A program made the position numbers and the translations under genes. The notes beneath the pieces were generated by a model. It searched no databases, was not told the DNA's origin, and worked only from the letters and a program-made list of their open reading frames with translations. Positions 23,601 to 34,896 of a stretch of 64,000 nt of DNA are shown piece after piece. Source of the stretch: Oopsacas minuta (lineage: Eukaryota > Porifera > Hexactinellida > Lyssacinosida > Leucopsacidae); assembly GCA_024704765.1 (NCBI GenBank), contig JAKMXF010000222.1:1178001-1242000 (forward strand), given 5' to 3'. The first letter of the stretch is position 1; each line of letters starts with the position of its first letter.

Positions 23601-26000
23601 ATGGATAGTCTACCGTACAATCAAACGTTACAAGGAGACTGGCAGTACCCAGGACAGGTTCAGAAAAGGTAGACCTCGTTCTATTCGTACTCCCGCTGTT
23701 AGGAAGCTCGTCCGGGAGAGGGTCAAGAAGAATCCTGTCAGAAGCATCTAAGGTATGGCAAAAGACTTCAATATTTCAACCAGAAGTATGGGGAGGATAG
23801 TAAAAGAGGATTTAGGCTTAAAATGCTACAAATTTCGAGAGGTACAGTTACTTTCTGAGGTGAATAAGAGGCGTAGGTATGAAAAATGTCTGATTCTGAG
23901 AAAAAGGTTTACTGGTGGCACGCACCAGAGTATTGTCTTCTCCGATGAGAAGATTTTTACCGTAGAGATGGCATATAGTCGCCAAAACAGTCGAATTCTT
24001 GCTCCAGATCAAAAGTCTATATCGTCATCAATACGCACAATCAAAAGAACTCAGAAACCTGCATCGGTCATGGTTTGGGGAGCTATTACCTCTGATGGTC
24101 GGACACCTCTGGTGTTCATTGACAAAGGGGTGAAAATTAACAAAGAGGTGTATGTAGAGAGCATTTTAGAGAACGCATTGAAGCCTTGGGCTGGTGAGCA
24201 CTTCAATGGCGCGCATTGGGTGTTCCAGCAAGATTCCGCTCCCTCCCATAAAGCCAAAATGATATCTGAGTGGTTGAAACTCAATGTACCGGAATTTATA
24301 TCAACTGAAGAATGGCCGGCCTCTTCTCCAGATCTAAACCCTATGGATTTCTGTATATGGTCCATCTTAGAGTCCAGGGTATGTGCAAAGCCTCACAAGA
24401 ATGTCGAAAGTCTGAAGTCTTCCTTGATAAGAGAGTGGGATTTAATTAGTGAGGACGTGTTGCGTGCTGCTGCTGATAATTTCTATAAGCGATTGAGCCT
24501 ATGTATTTCAGCAAAGGGCAATACATTCGAAGAGCAAGATTAATTTCGTATCCTTAGTATGTATATTCACTAATTCATTACGAATTTCAACAACTATTAT
24601 GGTAAGATAAGAAATATACTAGTTTATACTTGTTGCGGAACTTATGCCTAACCCTGTATAGCTCAGCTATTCTATATTCCAGCTTGTATTTTACCCAAAC
24701 TGTGCTATATATTAGCTCAGGCAGCTCAGCTGTATACGTCTCATGAATCTGTTAAAATATTCATGTACGAATCATATTTTATTAACAAAAAAGAATTTTT
24801 GAAAATGTAACCATAAGTTGATATTTTCGGGGTCATAATTTGGTGTCCAATAGAAATCGAGAAGATGTAAATGACAAGTAGGGATGGATATAATCCAAAT
24901 TCTATCAACTGTGAACTGTGCTTAAAATCTATGACAGTTTAACTATCCTAATAAGTGAAATTGGAAATGTAAAATGTTTCACATGTCATAATTCCAAATT
25001 CACTCCAACTTGTGATGAGTATTCACGTTGCAATGTTTCTCAAAGTCTATCTACACAACCATACATATAAGGTATTATAGATCTCACAATTCTAATACGT
25101 ATTCAATATCATAGAGACATAGATAGATAAAATATCATGTTGACTGATAATATATTGAGTATAAATAACGAACTTTATCTATTTCATAAAATAGCATCAC
25201 TAAAAGTATAAATATTTATTATCAACCATTAATGGAATGATATGACCAAACTAGTGTGTGAAAATATTATGTATAATACCGTGAAACAGCCACTGTTTGT
25301 TGTAACTTGTCTTACTACACGGAGTATAACAGAATTATTTGAGATTTATAGAAAAGCTTCCATGGACATAACAATATATTAGGATAGTTAAACTTTCATA
25401 AAACAGACCTATATATATAATTCTTTTTGAACAAATTTGGGAATTATTTAACTATCCCAGGAAAATACCTCAAGTAAACACTGATAGATTCCATTCTGAA
25501 AAGAAAAAGTAAAACGAACAACTATTTGTGTATTGCAAATTAGCACACGGAGAGTGTCAAGCATAATCAAAACATTGAAAATGCATTACATGTCCGTTGA
25601 TATCCATACGGCATGGCATCTCCTATAAAGCTTCGCAAAAAATTTGCCAAAAATACAATTTACCTAAAGGAGTTTTACAACCACTGCATTTGTCAGCATC
25701 TATCTTAGGTTCAAAGTTCTGAAAGATGGCAAAGTCATCAATATCGAATTTTTCATACCATTTAGTTTTTTTATCACCTGAAATCCAATAATTAGCTTCA
25801 GGGATATCCATAAATGAACCAGTCGATCCTGTATCCGACCCAGAAGTCGCTAGAGAATCTTCGTCCGACGAGACAGAAGAGTTAGAATAAGTGTCGTCTA
25901 AGTCAATATTCTCCAAATTTATTGAGTCTTCATCTGAATCATATTCATAAATACTCGTATCAGAGAACCGCTGAGGAGTTTTGGGAATTTTAAATGTCAT
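20681..26000 (-). CDS. piggyBac-type transposase gene, two exons, open frame
   Basis: Exon 1 (26000-25664) encodes an acidic Ser/Asp-rich leader. Exon 2 (22263-20681) encodes the catalytic core. The donor CCTTTAG/GTAAAT and acceptor CTTTTAG/ATTTC join in frame, giving CKTPLDFFQLFF across the junction, about 640 residues in total. The DDD acids are visible in TVDEHLARYRGK, IIVGDSYFTS and LIILDYNKSKSGVDKL. The C-terminus has the cysteine-rich finger (RCNQCVRKNVDL, then ASCRICGLFVCSKH) that binds transposon ends. No in-frame stop was found. TTAA-flanked inverted repeats were not recognised, so a domesticated gene or an end-less relic are both possible. The 3.4 kb intron contains a mariner-like element. 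Confidence 0.8.
23355..24656 (+). mobile_element. Tc1/mariner-superfamily element, DD37D (maT-like)
   Basis: Inverted termini CAGGGTTAGGCATAAGTTCY (continuing GCAACAA) at both ends are flanked by TA (23353-23354 and 24657-24658). The element is 1.30 kb with one transposase gene carrying a single nonsense codon. It is nested in the piggyBac intron on the opposite strand to that gene. Confidence 0.88.
23509..24543 (+). pseudogene. DD37D transposase with one nonsense codon
   Basis: A single frame of 345 codons is interrupted only by TAA at 23749-23751. The N-terminal part has a helix-turn-helix (NEGKSASIISKMLSINRW) and GRPRSIRTP. After the stop comes FNISTRSMGRIVKEDLGLK. Catalytic acids lie in VFSDEKIFTVE, VFQQDSAPSHKAK and PDLNPMDFCIW, with 37 residues between the second and third. 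This is the spacing and PLD-Y/F-xxW style of maT-type elements. No frameshift is present. Confidence 0.85.
24660..25620. other. No gene recognised (intronic)
   Basis: A+T-rich remainder of the piggyBac intron with no repeat or open frame of note. Confidence 0.4.
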
Positions 26001-26207
26001 TAAGAAAATTATGGTCACTAAGTTGGAATAAACCGTTAAACAATAGGTACTTCTAGTGCTGTATATAATATGGATTCATTGAATATCTAAATTTAAGGGT
26101 AGCTTTAAAATTATTTCTATTATATTTATGTATAAAATATTTTCATATTAATCATGGATAATTTAAAAGACATGTATTTGCCCGAATACGAGTATATGTA
26201 TGACCTT

Positions 26208-26800
26208 TGAATGATCGTAGACGAGACGTGGGTATACTATTCAACACCATATAGCAAGTATACGAAGCGATCATGGGTGAGGGGCGACGAACAACCGGCG
26301 AAAATTCCTAGGCTCGACTTCAGAAGATCTAAGATTATGTATACCATCTTCTTCAGTAGTCATGGAATTGTCTTGCAATTACCTTGTGAGAGTCGCAAAG
26401 CTGTTACTGCTACTTTCTTTACATAGCAAGGGCTTCCAAACTTGATAAAAAATATAGAAAAGCACCCCCCGAAAACCGGAACTCGAGGAATGAAGATTTT
26501 AATTGATAACGCCAGTTCCCATACAGCTAACCTTACCAAAAATTTCTTGGATGTAGAAGGGTTAGAATTACTTCCCATCCACCATACTCACCAGACCTAG
26601 CTCCTTGTGATTTTTGGCTATTCCTCAAGCTTAAAATCTACCTTCAAGGCAAAGATTTTAACACATTACAAGCACTCGGAACGGGCCTGTACCAGTACTT
26701 CAAATCCATCCCCGAAGAAGAGTACAAAAATGCGTTTTACAAGTGGGTGGAAAGGTTAAAACTTTGTATCTGCAGGAGGCGATTACTTTGAATAAATAAT
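26208..26800 (+). pseudogene. Mariner (DD34D) transposase fragment
   Basis: It begins MIVDETWVYYSTPYSK (first Asp in VDETW) and has an in-frame TAG at 26424-26426. It continues ILIDNASSHTANLTKNFL and, after a frameshift near 26578, HHTHQT replaces the expected HPPYSPDLAPCDFW, which is readable in the next frame. The end is YKWVERLKLCI. The helix-turn-helix part is missing and no termini were seen. It is different in sequence from the mariner at 5751-7061. Confidence 0.75.
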
Positions 26801-27299
26801 ATAGTGAATTAGTGTGTATAGTGTTTGTATCATATTCTATGATATCACCCGCAAGACTTATTGAACGCCCTAGTCGGCGGCCTTTTAAGCTAGTTCCTGT
26901 GGAAGGCTTTGTGAAGGGCAGTGGAATAATGAGGAGAAAGTTGGGGATCACTTTCTCCGCATTACTCCACGGGATCAATAAATTGTGAATAGTAACTATT
27001 GTAATTGTTAAAATCTGATTGAACCAAATCCCAGACTTTTCATAATATACGAAGGAAGGAACCTGATTGGCCAACGTTGACCAATCAGATTCCTCCGAAA
27101 ATGCATTGATATATATGGGCGAGGTGTGAAAAATTCACATATCTTGTTCAAAAATGGTTCGATTCGAAAAATATTTCTTATTTGGAAAGGTTGAGTACTA
27201 CTTAGTCGATACACAAAATTTGGTTCGAATCGGCCCAGGCATCTCTGAGAAAACGCGCGGACACACATACACACATACATACACTTTGTTTTATATATA
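26801..27299. other. No gene recognised; ends in CA/TA microsatellite
   Basis: A small hairpin-like stretch surrounds GGAACCTGATTGGCCAACGT and GACCAATCAGATTCC (27059-27093). The segment up to the MITE has ACACATACACACATACATAC, the kind of tail seen at the end of many dispersed repeats. Confidence 0.4.
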
Positions 27300-28214
27300 C
27301 AGTCAGGGGACAAAAGTATTCGACCACACAAATATATTGTCATAAATTGTATACTCTTTCCCGCTCCTATATATTGTGTAGTCTATATTCGTAGCTGCTA
27401 TCTAGTAATTTGTATAGAATAACACATGTTTTCAAGAATTTCAAAAAAATATTTTAGATTGACACTTTTTGAAGGTGTTAATTATTAATAATTATTAGAT
27501 AATTATTGATAATCAAAATATGTGGTAATTCAAAACCTATTAAGAATCTATAATTTCTGACTTGATATTTGAATTCTACGTAGGCGAGTTACCCCAGATT
27601 GAAATTTCCAATCGGATTGAACAATTTTACCAGAGTTATAAAAGAATTTCAATTTGTCCCACTTGTGCCACTTTTTGAAAAAGTGGCACAGGTGGCAGGA
27701 AAAAGCGCCACTACAAGGAAATCAACTAGGGTTAGGAGGAATAAGTCGAAGTAATATTTTCGAATGATATGACTATGCTAACCCTTGAATTCCAAAATAA
27801 CCTCTTGGTAGCGGCCACTTGTGCCACCTAGGGCAAAAGGTGGCACAAATGGCACAAAATTGAAATTCATCTATAACTCTGGTAAAAATTGTTCAATCCG
27901 ATTGGAAATTTCAATCTGGGGTATCTCGCCTACGTAGAATTCAAATATCAAGTCAGAAATTATAGATTCTTAATAGGTTTTGAATTACCACATATTTTGA
28001 TTATCAATAATTATCTAATAATTATTAATAATTAACACCTTCAAAAAGTGTCAATCTAAAATATTTTTTTGAAATTCTTGAAAAACATGTGTTATTCTAT
28101 ACAAATTACTAGATAGCAGCTACGAATATAGACTACACAATATATAGGAGCGGGAAAGAGTATACAATTTATGACAATATATTTGTGTGGTCGAATACTT
28201 TTGTCCCCTGACTG
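27300..28214 (+). mobile_element. Long-TIR MITE, copy 2
   Basis: A 915 bp element, same orientation as copy 1 and nearly identical to it, flanked by TA (27298-27299 and 28215-28216). Its right edge abuts the N-terminal half of a cysteine-rich repeat gene exactly at the TA. Confidence 0.93.
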
Positions 28215-28215
28215 T

Positions 28216-28543
28216 ATTTTGTAATATCTACTATACAAAAGTAGCAGTCATCATGGTGGTTAACTGGTTCTCTTCAAATTCGAGGTATTGCAAATGGCAT
28301 ACACTTTCGGGTTCCACGTAGCCATCCTTCTAAGGTGGAACCACATGATCCACAGCAGAAGTGAGGAGACCACATTTTGTCAGGATCACCCATTGGCATG
28401 CCAAAATAGGCATAATAAGCAATACACAATTTTGTACCGGGTGTTATATTATGCTTGACTTGTCTGGGTCCAATGTAGTACCCGCAAACATGGCAAAACG
28501 AATCTGGTGACAGCTTGCAAATTCTTCTGGCAGCCATCAACAA
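28216..28543 (-). pseudogene. N-terminal half of a cysteine-rich repeat-family gene, cut by MITE copy 2
   Basis: The minus strand reads RICKLSPDSFCHVCGYYIGP, then AYYAYFGMPMGDPDKMW, HFCCGSCGSTLEGWLRGTRK and MPFAIPRI. A TGA stands where relatives have Trp, followed by REPVNHHDDCYFCIVDITK and the first two bases of the next codon (TA). The reading frame stops at the MITE boundary. The related copy at 14185-15958 continues through this point with KYRK. The missing continuation is found at 38051-38386. Confidence 0.85.
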
Positions 28544-29351
28544 ATGCTATCTGTGGACAACAATTTATCTAAGTAAATCAAAATTTGAAATGAATATAAT
28601 GTCATGCCAATGTATAATTAATGGGTAATATGAAGCGAAAATCAAAAAAGTAGAATTTCGACATTTTCACTAAATTATTGACGATACATTAAAAGCACAG
28701 TCAAATTCGAATTCCTCACGTCAGAATTGTCTAAAAAACAAGGAAATAACCAAATAAACAAAAAGTTGTTACACTGTGTTAGTAGCTTGTGGTGGAGAAC
28801 AAGTTCCAAACTGGACTAGAGAAGATCTACTCAACTTTACAGAAGCCAAAAATGGTTATGACAAGATGAGGTAACTTTTGTAATTTTCGCGATACTAAAT
28901 TTCGAAATTTGCTACTTTTTGTAGAATATTGATTGCGTAATAATTCCCTAAAAATAAAATATTTGATGAAACTTATGACGTCAGACAATTTAGTAGTACT
29001 TGGATTTCAATTCAACCATCTAATATAACAATAAAGCATGGAAATTTTCGAAAATCCAAAAGGGTGACAATACGTCGTGAATCCATGGGGATTACAAGTG
29101 TCAATGATCTTACAATACTTGCATTTTCCGAGCCAGGCCATAAGTCATCTCTGAGACTAGCTTCTTCAATCTCTATATGTGTATATATATTGTTTTTAGT
29201 GGAGTTCGCCTAGCAGCAAGTCGTATTTTTGCACGCGAACTTTGCTACTAGGGAGCTATGTCTTTATAATAAAAATTAACTCCTTGGAAAAATGGCTAGT
29301 TAGACGAACATTAATTGTTGAATATTTAGATATCTTTTCTTATAATTTCAG

Positions 29352-29521
29352 CACAGCATATTTGATGTTTACTGAGGTTGCTACAAATTTCACCACCATC
29401 AGAAAAGAAAGTAAGTTGTTCCTTCATATTGTGGCATAATACTACACTTTTCTTTCTGCAGAAATTTTCTTTGATCCATTATCGTTTGCGGAAATACTGT
29501 TTATCAAAGTCATTGTGATGT
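29352..29521 (+). other. Two small exon-like blocks of an unknown gene
   Basis: The block 29352-29410 lies between TATAATTTCAG and AAA/GTAAGT. A second block starts after CTTTCTGCAG at 29461 and stays in phase (TEVATNFTTIRKE, then KIFFDPLSFAEILFIKVIVM, stop). Splice signals are good but no family is recognised, and the intron would be only 50 bases. Confidence 0.25.
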
Positions 29522-29917
29522 GAATGTGAAGTGTAACTGTGTAATAGAGCTTATATCACTAACCTCTAACACTTAAAAATAGCACAACAACAGATTAAAG
29601 AGTCTTTGATGAAAAGCATTTATTAGTAATCGTTCTTCGAGGCTTTGATTTTGAGTTTCTTAACTTTGATTGATGAATACAAATTTTAAATATTTGAATA
29701 TTGTTTTAAGTATTTGAATACCCGAAATCAGTACTATACCATTGTTTTGCTGTACAGTAGAACTCAGATGAGACGTCTCGGTTAATACTTACTATTTCTT
29801 TCTTCCCAAAAAATATTTCCTATTCATTTCTATACAATATCTATCCGAATAAGACGTACTCTCGAATAATACGTACTGATTTATATTACCCCAATGCGTT
29901 CGATTCATCTTATCCGA

Positions 29918-29918
29918 N
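29918..29918. other. Ambiguous base (n)
   Basis: The only undetermined base noticed in the window, inside the left part of the Tigger region. Confidence 0.95.
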
Positions 29919-30037
29919 GTATTTTAGTAATTTTTATGGCAAACAAATAAAAAAATACTAAACCCAACAAACCAAAAATTGCTAATTAGAATATTAATAA
30001 AAATATATTATATTCATGCCATAACAACGAGTCATAC

Positions 30038-30623
30038 CTTCAGGAATGTAGGGTCGTATTGCACCATCGATTCTTGTTGACCCAACAGGAGCACTAAAGT
30101 CGTTTTTTGGAGGATATGAAATGTTCCGAGTGAGTAGATGGGGAGGAAATGTGTAGTCTAAATTTGCTCTCTTAACTGATCGCCTATATAATAGATAATT
30201 TGATTAAAGCATGCTTCCCTCACCCTTATAGTAGTAGGTGTTATTATACGTAGTAAATTGTCTAAATGGCATCCAATAAAATCCACAAGAATATATATGT
30301 ACATGTATAGAGCACGAACAGGATCCAAAGAACTGTTCAGTGAATTGGACCCATCGGCCACCATACATGTCTCATACGATCATCTTTCGCTAATTCTGAA
30401 TCAAATTTATCCCCATACATGTAGCACTCATATCATACCTCTGTAATGATGTAACTTTCTCCTCCTTCTCAGAAGGAGATTGTCAGATCCGATCAAATTT
30501 TGGTTTCAAGTCAGCATGCTGACCCTCAATAACTCTCCTGATTTTCTCCTTGGCTAGAAGAACCTCTTGGTTATTCGAGCTCTCAGGCATATTTCCATTA
30601 GAATATGCTGGAAGTTGACTCAT
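30038..30623 (-). other. Possible exons of an unidentified minus-strand gene
   Basis: One block from ATG 30623 reads MSQLPAYSNGNMPESSN and LLAKEKIRRVIEGQHADLKP before a TGA at 30483. A second block (30175-30038), bounded by an AG and the strong donor AAG/GTATGA, reads LDYTFPPHLLTRNISYPPKN and TRIDGAIRPYIPE. The composition looks coding, but no domain is recognised and the connection between the blocks is a guess. Confidence 0.25.
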
Positions 30624-31221
30624 ATGTAAACGATAATAGTTTGAGAAATCAGTATATTTAGGTTATTCTCATTCTAAAACAAGAGTTATACAATTTCATC
30701 TATGATAAATAGGAATTAATAATCAAATAGATATTAAACAATTTGGAAATTCCTCCAAGACTATAATCAGTGAATGAATTGTTGATGGATTAGGAGTATA
30801 ATGTCAGTTCATTAACATCATTACTTGCATAATTAAGCCACTGTTATACAAGTTTGTTGCGTGACGTTTAAGTGGTCAACTGTGGCCGACACAATGAATA
30901 TTGGAGTCAGAAAGTGTGAAAATTCTATGTATAAATGAATGATTAAGTCTTTTTCTACGCTATCGACAGCACCAATTGAGTTAATAGTGTCGTAATAACA
31001 AATTTTCAATATTCGTCTACTAGCCAAATTACGTGTGTTAAATAAATGATATTGACTACCTCTAGTTGTAAGAGTATTGAATTCTTGCAGTCTAGCATTA
31101 TAAGATATAAAGAACATAATTATGGGAATAGATGTTATAACAATATTACATAATAATAGCAATAAGTCTCTAGTGATAAATACTAACTAGCAAGTTAACT
31201 CTATAACTAAAGGGGAAATAC

Positions 31222-32471
31222 TTGAAGAGCACAGCTCCAGATGAGTCAGTCACCGGTCCCTTTCTTCTAGAAAAGTCGATATGCAACGCGGAGAAACTGA
31301 AAGTACGAAATGTGCCTGGCTACCTCGAACCTGTGTTCCTTGATCTGCACTGGATAGATCAATGGAAGAAGCGCCATAACATCACCAGCCGTCAAATCTC
31401 GGGTGAGAGCCAATCAGCAGATCACGCTGGTGCTGACAACTGGATATCAACGCAGCTGAAACTGATCAGAGAAGAGTTTGAAGACAAGGATGTTTTCAAT
31501 GCTGATGAGACTGGGCTATTCTGGAAGATGACACCAGACAGAACTTTGTCTTTCCGAGGAGACTTGTGCAAAGGAGGCAAGCGCTCCAAGGAACGCCTCA
31601 CTGTATTGGTAGCAGCTAGTGCGGTTGGGGAGAGCTTTCCACTACTCGTTATTGGAAAGAGTAAGCGCCCCCACTGTTTCCGAGGCGTCCTGAATCTTCC
31701 AGTGGAGTATGATGCCAATCGAACCGCATGGATGACAAGTGAGATTTTGGAGAAATGGCTAAGGAAGTTGAACAATTCTATGAGATTTGATGACAGGAAA
31801 ATCGCCATGATTCTTGACAACTTCTCAGGTCATCCGAACCTTAACTTGTCCCATATCAAGCTTTTCTTTCTCCCACCCAACACAACGTCTATGACTCAGC
31901 CCATGGACGCAGGTATAATCAAGAACCTCAAGCACCACTACCGCCGGTTTCTTGTTAGGAAGCGTTTATTGGCAGTTGATTCTGAAACGGGGTTCAAGCT
32001 TGACTTGCTCCAGGCCTTGGACTGGCTAAAAATGTCCTGGGATATGTCACCCCCACAACCATCAAGCATTGCTATCAGCATGTTGGGTTCAAGGATTTAC
32101 CTGCCACTGAAGAAACCTCAGCACCTGACACATCAATTTGGAGCAGTGCTGAAGAAGCAGGGCTTGTTTCGGATGGCTTATCATTTGAGGACTTTGTTGC
32201 TCTGGATGATGGTGCTGCAATTGGACCTGGTGCAAATGGTCTCGAGATTGACGATATCCTTAATAGTCTGCACCCTCCAAGTGATGACGATGTTGATATC
32301 GAAAATGACTACAATGAATATCCCCTCAATATCCATGTTCCGTCATTCGACACTGTTGTCTCATGCCTTGACACCGTTATGAAGTTCTTGCGCACCCTCC
32401 CATGCTCAGAGAAACAGATTCAGTCTGTCAGCGAACTTCAAAACTTCTTGGCTGAAAGTCAGCTGAGTTGA
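31222..32471 (+). pseudogene. Tigger/pogo-type (DDE_1) transposase, N-terminally truncated, one frameshift
   Basis: It opens inside the CENP-B-like DNA-binding domain (GPFLLEKS, then WIDQWKKRHNI). The DDE core follows, with Asp in VFNADETGLFWKM, Asp in MILDNFSGHPN and the FFLPPNTTSMTQPMDAGIIK block. Near 32055 the frame shifts by one base. The shifted frame continues TIKHCYQHVGF, then an acidic tail and LRTLPCSEKQIQSVSELQNF to TGA 32469-32471. The first helix-turn-helix is missing, so the protein is not functional as it stands. Confidence 0.8.
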
Positions 32472-33482
32472 TTGCAGCAGGCCTCAATAACTTGCTTTTT
32501 CAAGTCAAACTAATCATATTCATGACATTATTATGACGATAATACAACAACATAGCATACTACATCGTATAACACGAATAAATTTGGGAGTCATCCGGTA
32601 GATAATGCATATATAAAGCTTCCTCGGATATAGCGACCTTTTTTGCTGCCCAAACGAGTGTCGTTAAATCCAATGTCTACTGTATATCAAATTTTCTTCA
32701 CCTCTTTTATGAAATCACAAATTTTTAATAATTTTCGATTACCCGTTAATAATATATTGGTCGGTTTGATATCTCTATGTACACAATTCTGTGAGTGTAG
32801 ATACTTTAGACCTTTATAAAACTGGATGACGTAATCGTCTACAATTGAGATATCTTCGTCGGTTAGTTTGCATATTTCTGTCGAGACTTCATTTCGTTCT
32901 CTAAGCCATTCTTGTAAATTTGTTTCACAGAGTTCAAGCTGTATACACATCATAGGGTGTAATACAGGCTGGAGAGGAGGAGCAGGAATTAGTGGTTGGG
33001 GGTTTGAATCTTCTGCTTGAATACGAGGTTCAGGTTGTTGACGGGTTGGTACGTGTTGCCGACGATCAAGTGAAATTTCTTTTCTGAAACCTGGCAATAG
33101 TTGGGGAAGATAAAGAACATCAGGATCAGAGCTAAAATCAAATTTTTGACGCTTTGCTCCCAGATTAGACCTTTTAGATACTGAAGAGGCAGATTCGGTC
33201 TCACCAGCAGTGCTTTCGATTTCGCTAGTACCATTTCCAGCATCCTCTCTTTTATCAATTTCGTAATCTAACCAGACACAATAGTATCTAATCACATTTT
33301 CATGACTCAACTTGGCTAACAACTGCACTTCTCTCACAAATTCGTGTGGATTCCCCCTCAATTTAATCTTTTTAATCGCATACTCACTATTATCCAGCTT
33401 ATTTACAGCTCTCACTACCACAGCATGACCTCCTTTACCCACAGAAATTTGTCTTCCATACTCTAATTCGAGTCTTGAAGTA

Positions 33483-34818
33483 CAGGGTGTTAAGAAATTG
33501 ATGTCACCTTTTTGAAATTAAATAGAGCCATAAATTAACTATTTGAATCGTGTTTTAGCTTCCAATTCTTATTCTACGTATTTGAAATAATAGAATTCCT
33601 GTAAATTCCGAAAATTATAGACACTAAAAATACTCTCTTGTTCAATTTTTCTTACTTTTCATATACAAGAAATAATCATGGTCAAAGAAGCTACTCTAGC
33701 TGTCCGTACACGTGCAGTTTGCATGATAGAAGCTGGGATTTTTATTAATAAAGTGGCCAAGGTTGTAGGAGTATCTGTCCGTACCATTCGGCGCTGGTTG
33801 CTGAGGTCCAAGTCTGGTGAACCTCTACAGAACAGGAGGGGCCGTGGAAGGAAAACGTCCGTCACGATGGTACCGAAAGTGGTCATTTCCAAGACAATCG
33901 GTAAAAAAATGAAATCCACACGAGTTATCTCCCAGAATCTCAAATCTAAAGGGTTTTCTATCTCCCACGTGACAGTACACTCGTATTTACGCAAAAATCT
34001 GAAAGTTCGACCATACAAACCCCAGGTTCAACCCAAATTGACGGAAAAACAGAGGACAGCTCGGATAAAATTCTGTAATGAAAGGAAGAATTGGTCAATT
34101 GATAGCTGGCGAAGGGTTTTATTCTCGGACGAGTCCTCCTTTGAGATATTCCACACTCCAAAGAAGCAAAACGACCGAGTTTGGGCGAAATCTAGTTCCA
34201 ATGTTCCTCCTACCGAAAAGGTCAAATTTCCTGGAAAAATCATGGTCTGGGGTGTGATGTCATACCGAGCCCTCTCACATCTCCACATTATCCCCAAAGG
34301 ACAAACTGTGACATCAGAATATTATGTGGAAGTTATATTGAAACAGTCTCTAATACCCAGCATGCTTCGAACGAGAGATTCAGGGACTATTCTGGAGAGA
34401 AAATTGTTGCTAGAAAGGTCCAAAGCAATTTTTCAACAAGATGGGGCCCAGCACATACCTCCAAAAGAAGCCAGGAATGGCTAAAAAACAATATGCCAGG
34501 GTTTTAGACCAAGGACATATGGCCTCCAAACTCACCAGACTTAAATCCTATTGAGAACCTCTGGGCTATTTTGCAAACCAAACTGGATTCAATGGAGCGA
34601 GCAACCAACCTAAAAATGTTAGAAAAGCAGCTGATTTTGGCCTGGAAGGAAATCTCACCGGAGACACTAGAGAAACTCATAGCAGGGATGCCCTCTCGCA
34701 TTAATAAATGTTTAAAATTAAATGGAGATTACATAGGAAAGTAAATAGCACACCTTTCTAGTTCGCATTATTGAAATATGCATGGTATAAAATGGGATAT
34801 CAATTTCTTAACACCCTG
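33483..34818 (+). mobile_element. Tc1/mariner-superfamily element, DD37E
   Basis: Inverted termini CAGGGTGTTAAGAAATTGAT are followed by RTC at both ends, with TA duplications at 33481-33482 and 34819-34820. The element is 1.34 kb and lies in the kinase exon on the opposite strand. Its transposase has one frameshift and one nonsense codon. Confidence 0.9.
33678..34744 (+). pseudogene. DD37E transposase with one frameshift and one nonsense codon
   Basis: The HTH region (FINKVAKVVGVSVRTIRRWL) and GRGRKTS hook are intact, followed by the first Asp in RVLFSDESSFEIF. The second Asp is in IFQQDGA. One base is missing near 34447, after which the frame continues HTSKRSQEWLKNNMPGF. A TAG at 34504-34506 follows, probably from Trp. 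The third acid is Glu in PPNSPDLNPIENLWAIL. Allowing for the lost base there are 37 residues between the second and third acids, the spacing of ITmD37E-like elements. The end is TAA 34742-34744. Confidence 0.82.
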
Positions 34819-34896
34819 TATTGGCTAAAAATAGTCAGATTGATATAATGATTGCATGATTAGCTGTACAGATATATTGTCACATATCTCTGTATA

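Larger units (their letters stand above)
22264..25663 (-). other. Intron of the piggyBac gene
   Basis: This 3.4 kb GT-AG intron is inferred from frame-compatible ends. It holds the DD37D mariner-like element (23355-24656), two G+C-rich patches (about 22380-22440 and 22795-22860) and otherwise A+T-rich DNA. Without the mariner it would be about 2.1 kb. Confidence 0.6.
29755..32682 (+). mobile_element. Tigger/pogo element, left boundary uncertain
   Basis: The right end is clear: read inward on the minus strand from 32682 it starts CAGTAGACATTGGATTTAAC, with TA at 32683-32684. The best left candidate is CAGTAGAACTCAGATGAGAC at 29755, preceded by TA, which matches the right end only imperfectly (CAGTAGA, GAT, ACG shared). 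A span of 2.9 kb is normal for Tigger. Minus-strand exon-like blocks lie inside this span (30038-30623), which argues for caution about the left end. Confidence 0.45.
32702..34824 (-). pseudogene. eIF2-alpha-kinase-like exon interrupted by a DD37E transposon
   Basis: The exon begins after the acceptor CTGACTATTTTTAG at 34824 with CCAATACTTCAAG. The DD37E element sits at the TA inside that stretch, and removal leaves NTSRLELEYGRQI in frame with the Gly loop VGKGGHAVVVRA. Then come the VAIK-type AIKKIKL, FVREVQLLAKLSHENVIRYY, a long acidic insert, MMCIQLELCETNLQEWLRER and the catalytic loop CVHRDIKPTNILL. The large insert between beta4 and beta5 and the IQLELCE-type hinge are typical of HRI/PERK-type eIF2-alpha kinases. 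The sequence ends at ICDF just before where Gly of DFG is expected, probably near a splice donor (GAG/GTGAAG). The C-lobe was not found. Confidence 0.6.

Noticed and set aside
27150-27180. tRNA T-arm (GGTTCGATTCG)
   Set aside because: No cloverleaf, anticodon arm or acceptor stem can be built around it. No tRNA or rRNA gene was found in the window.
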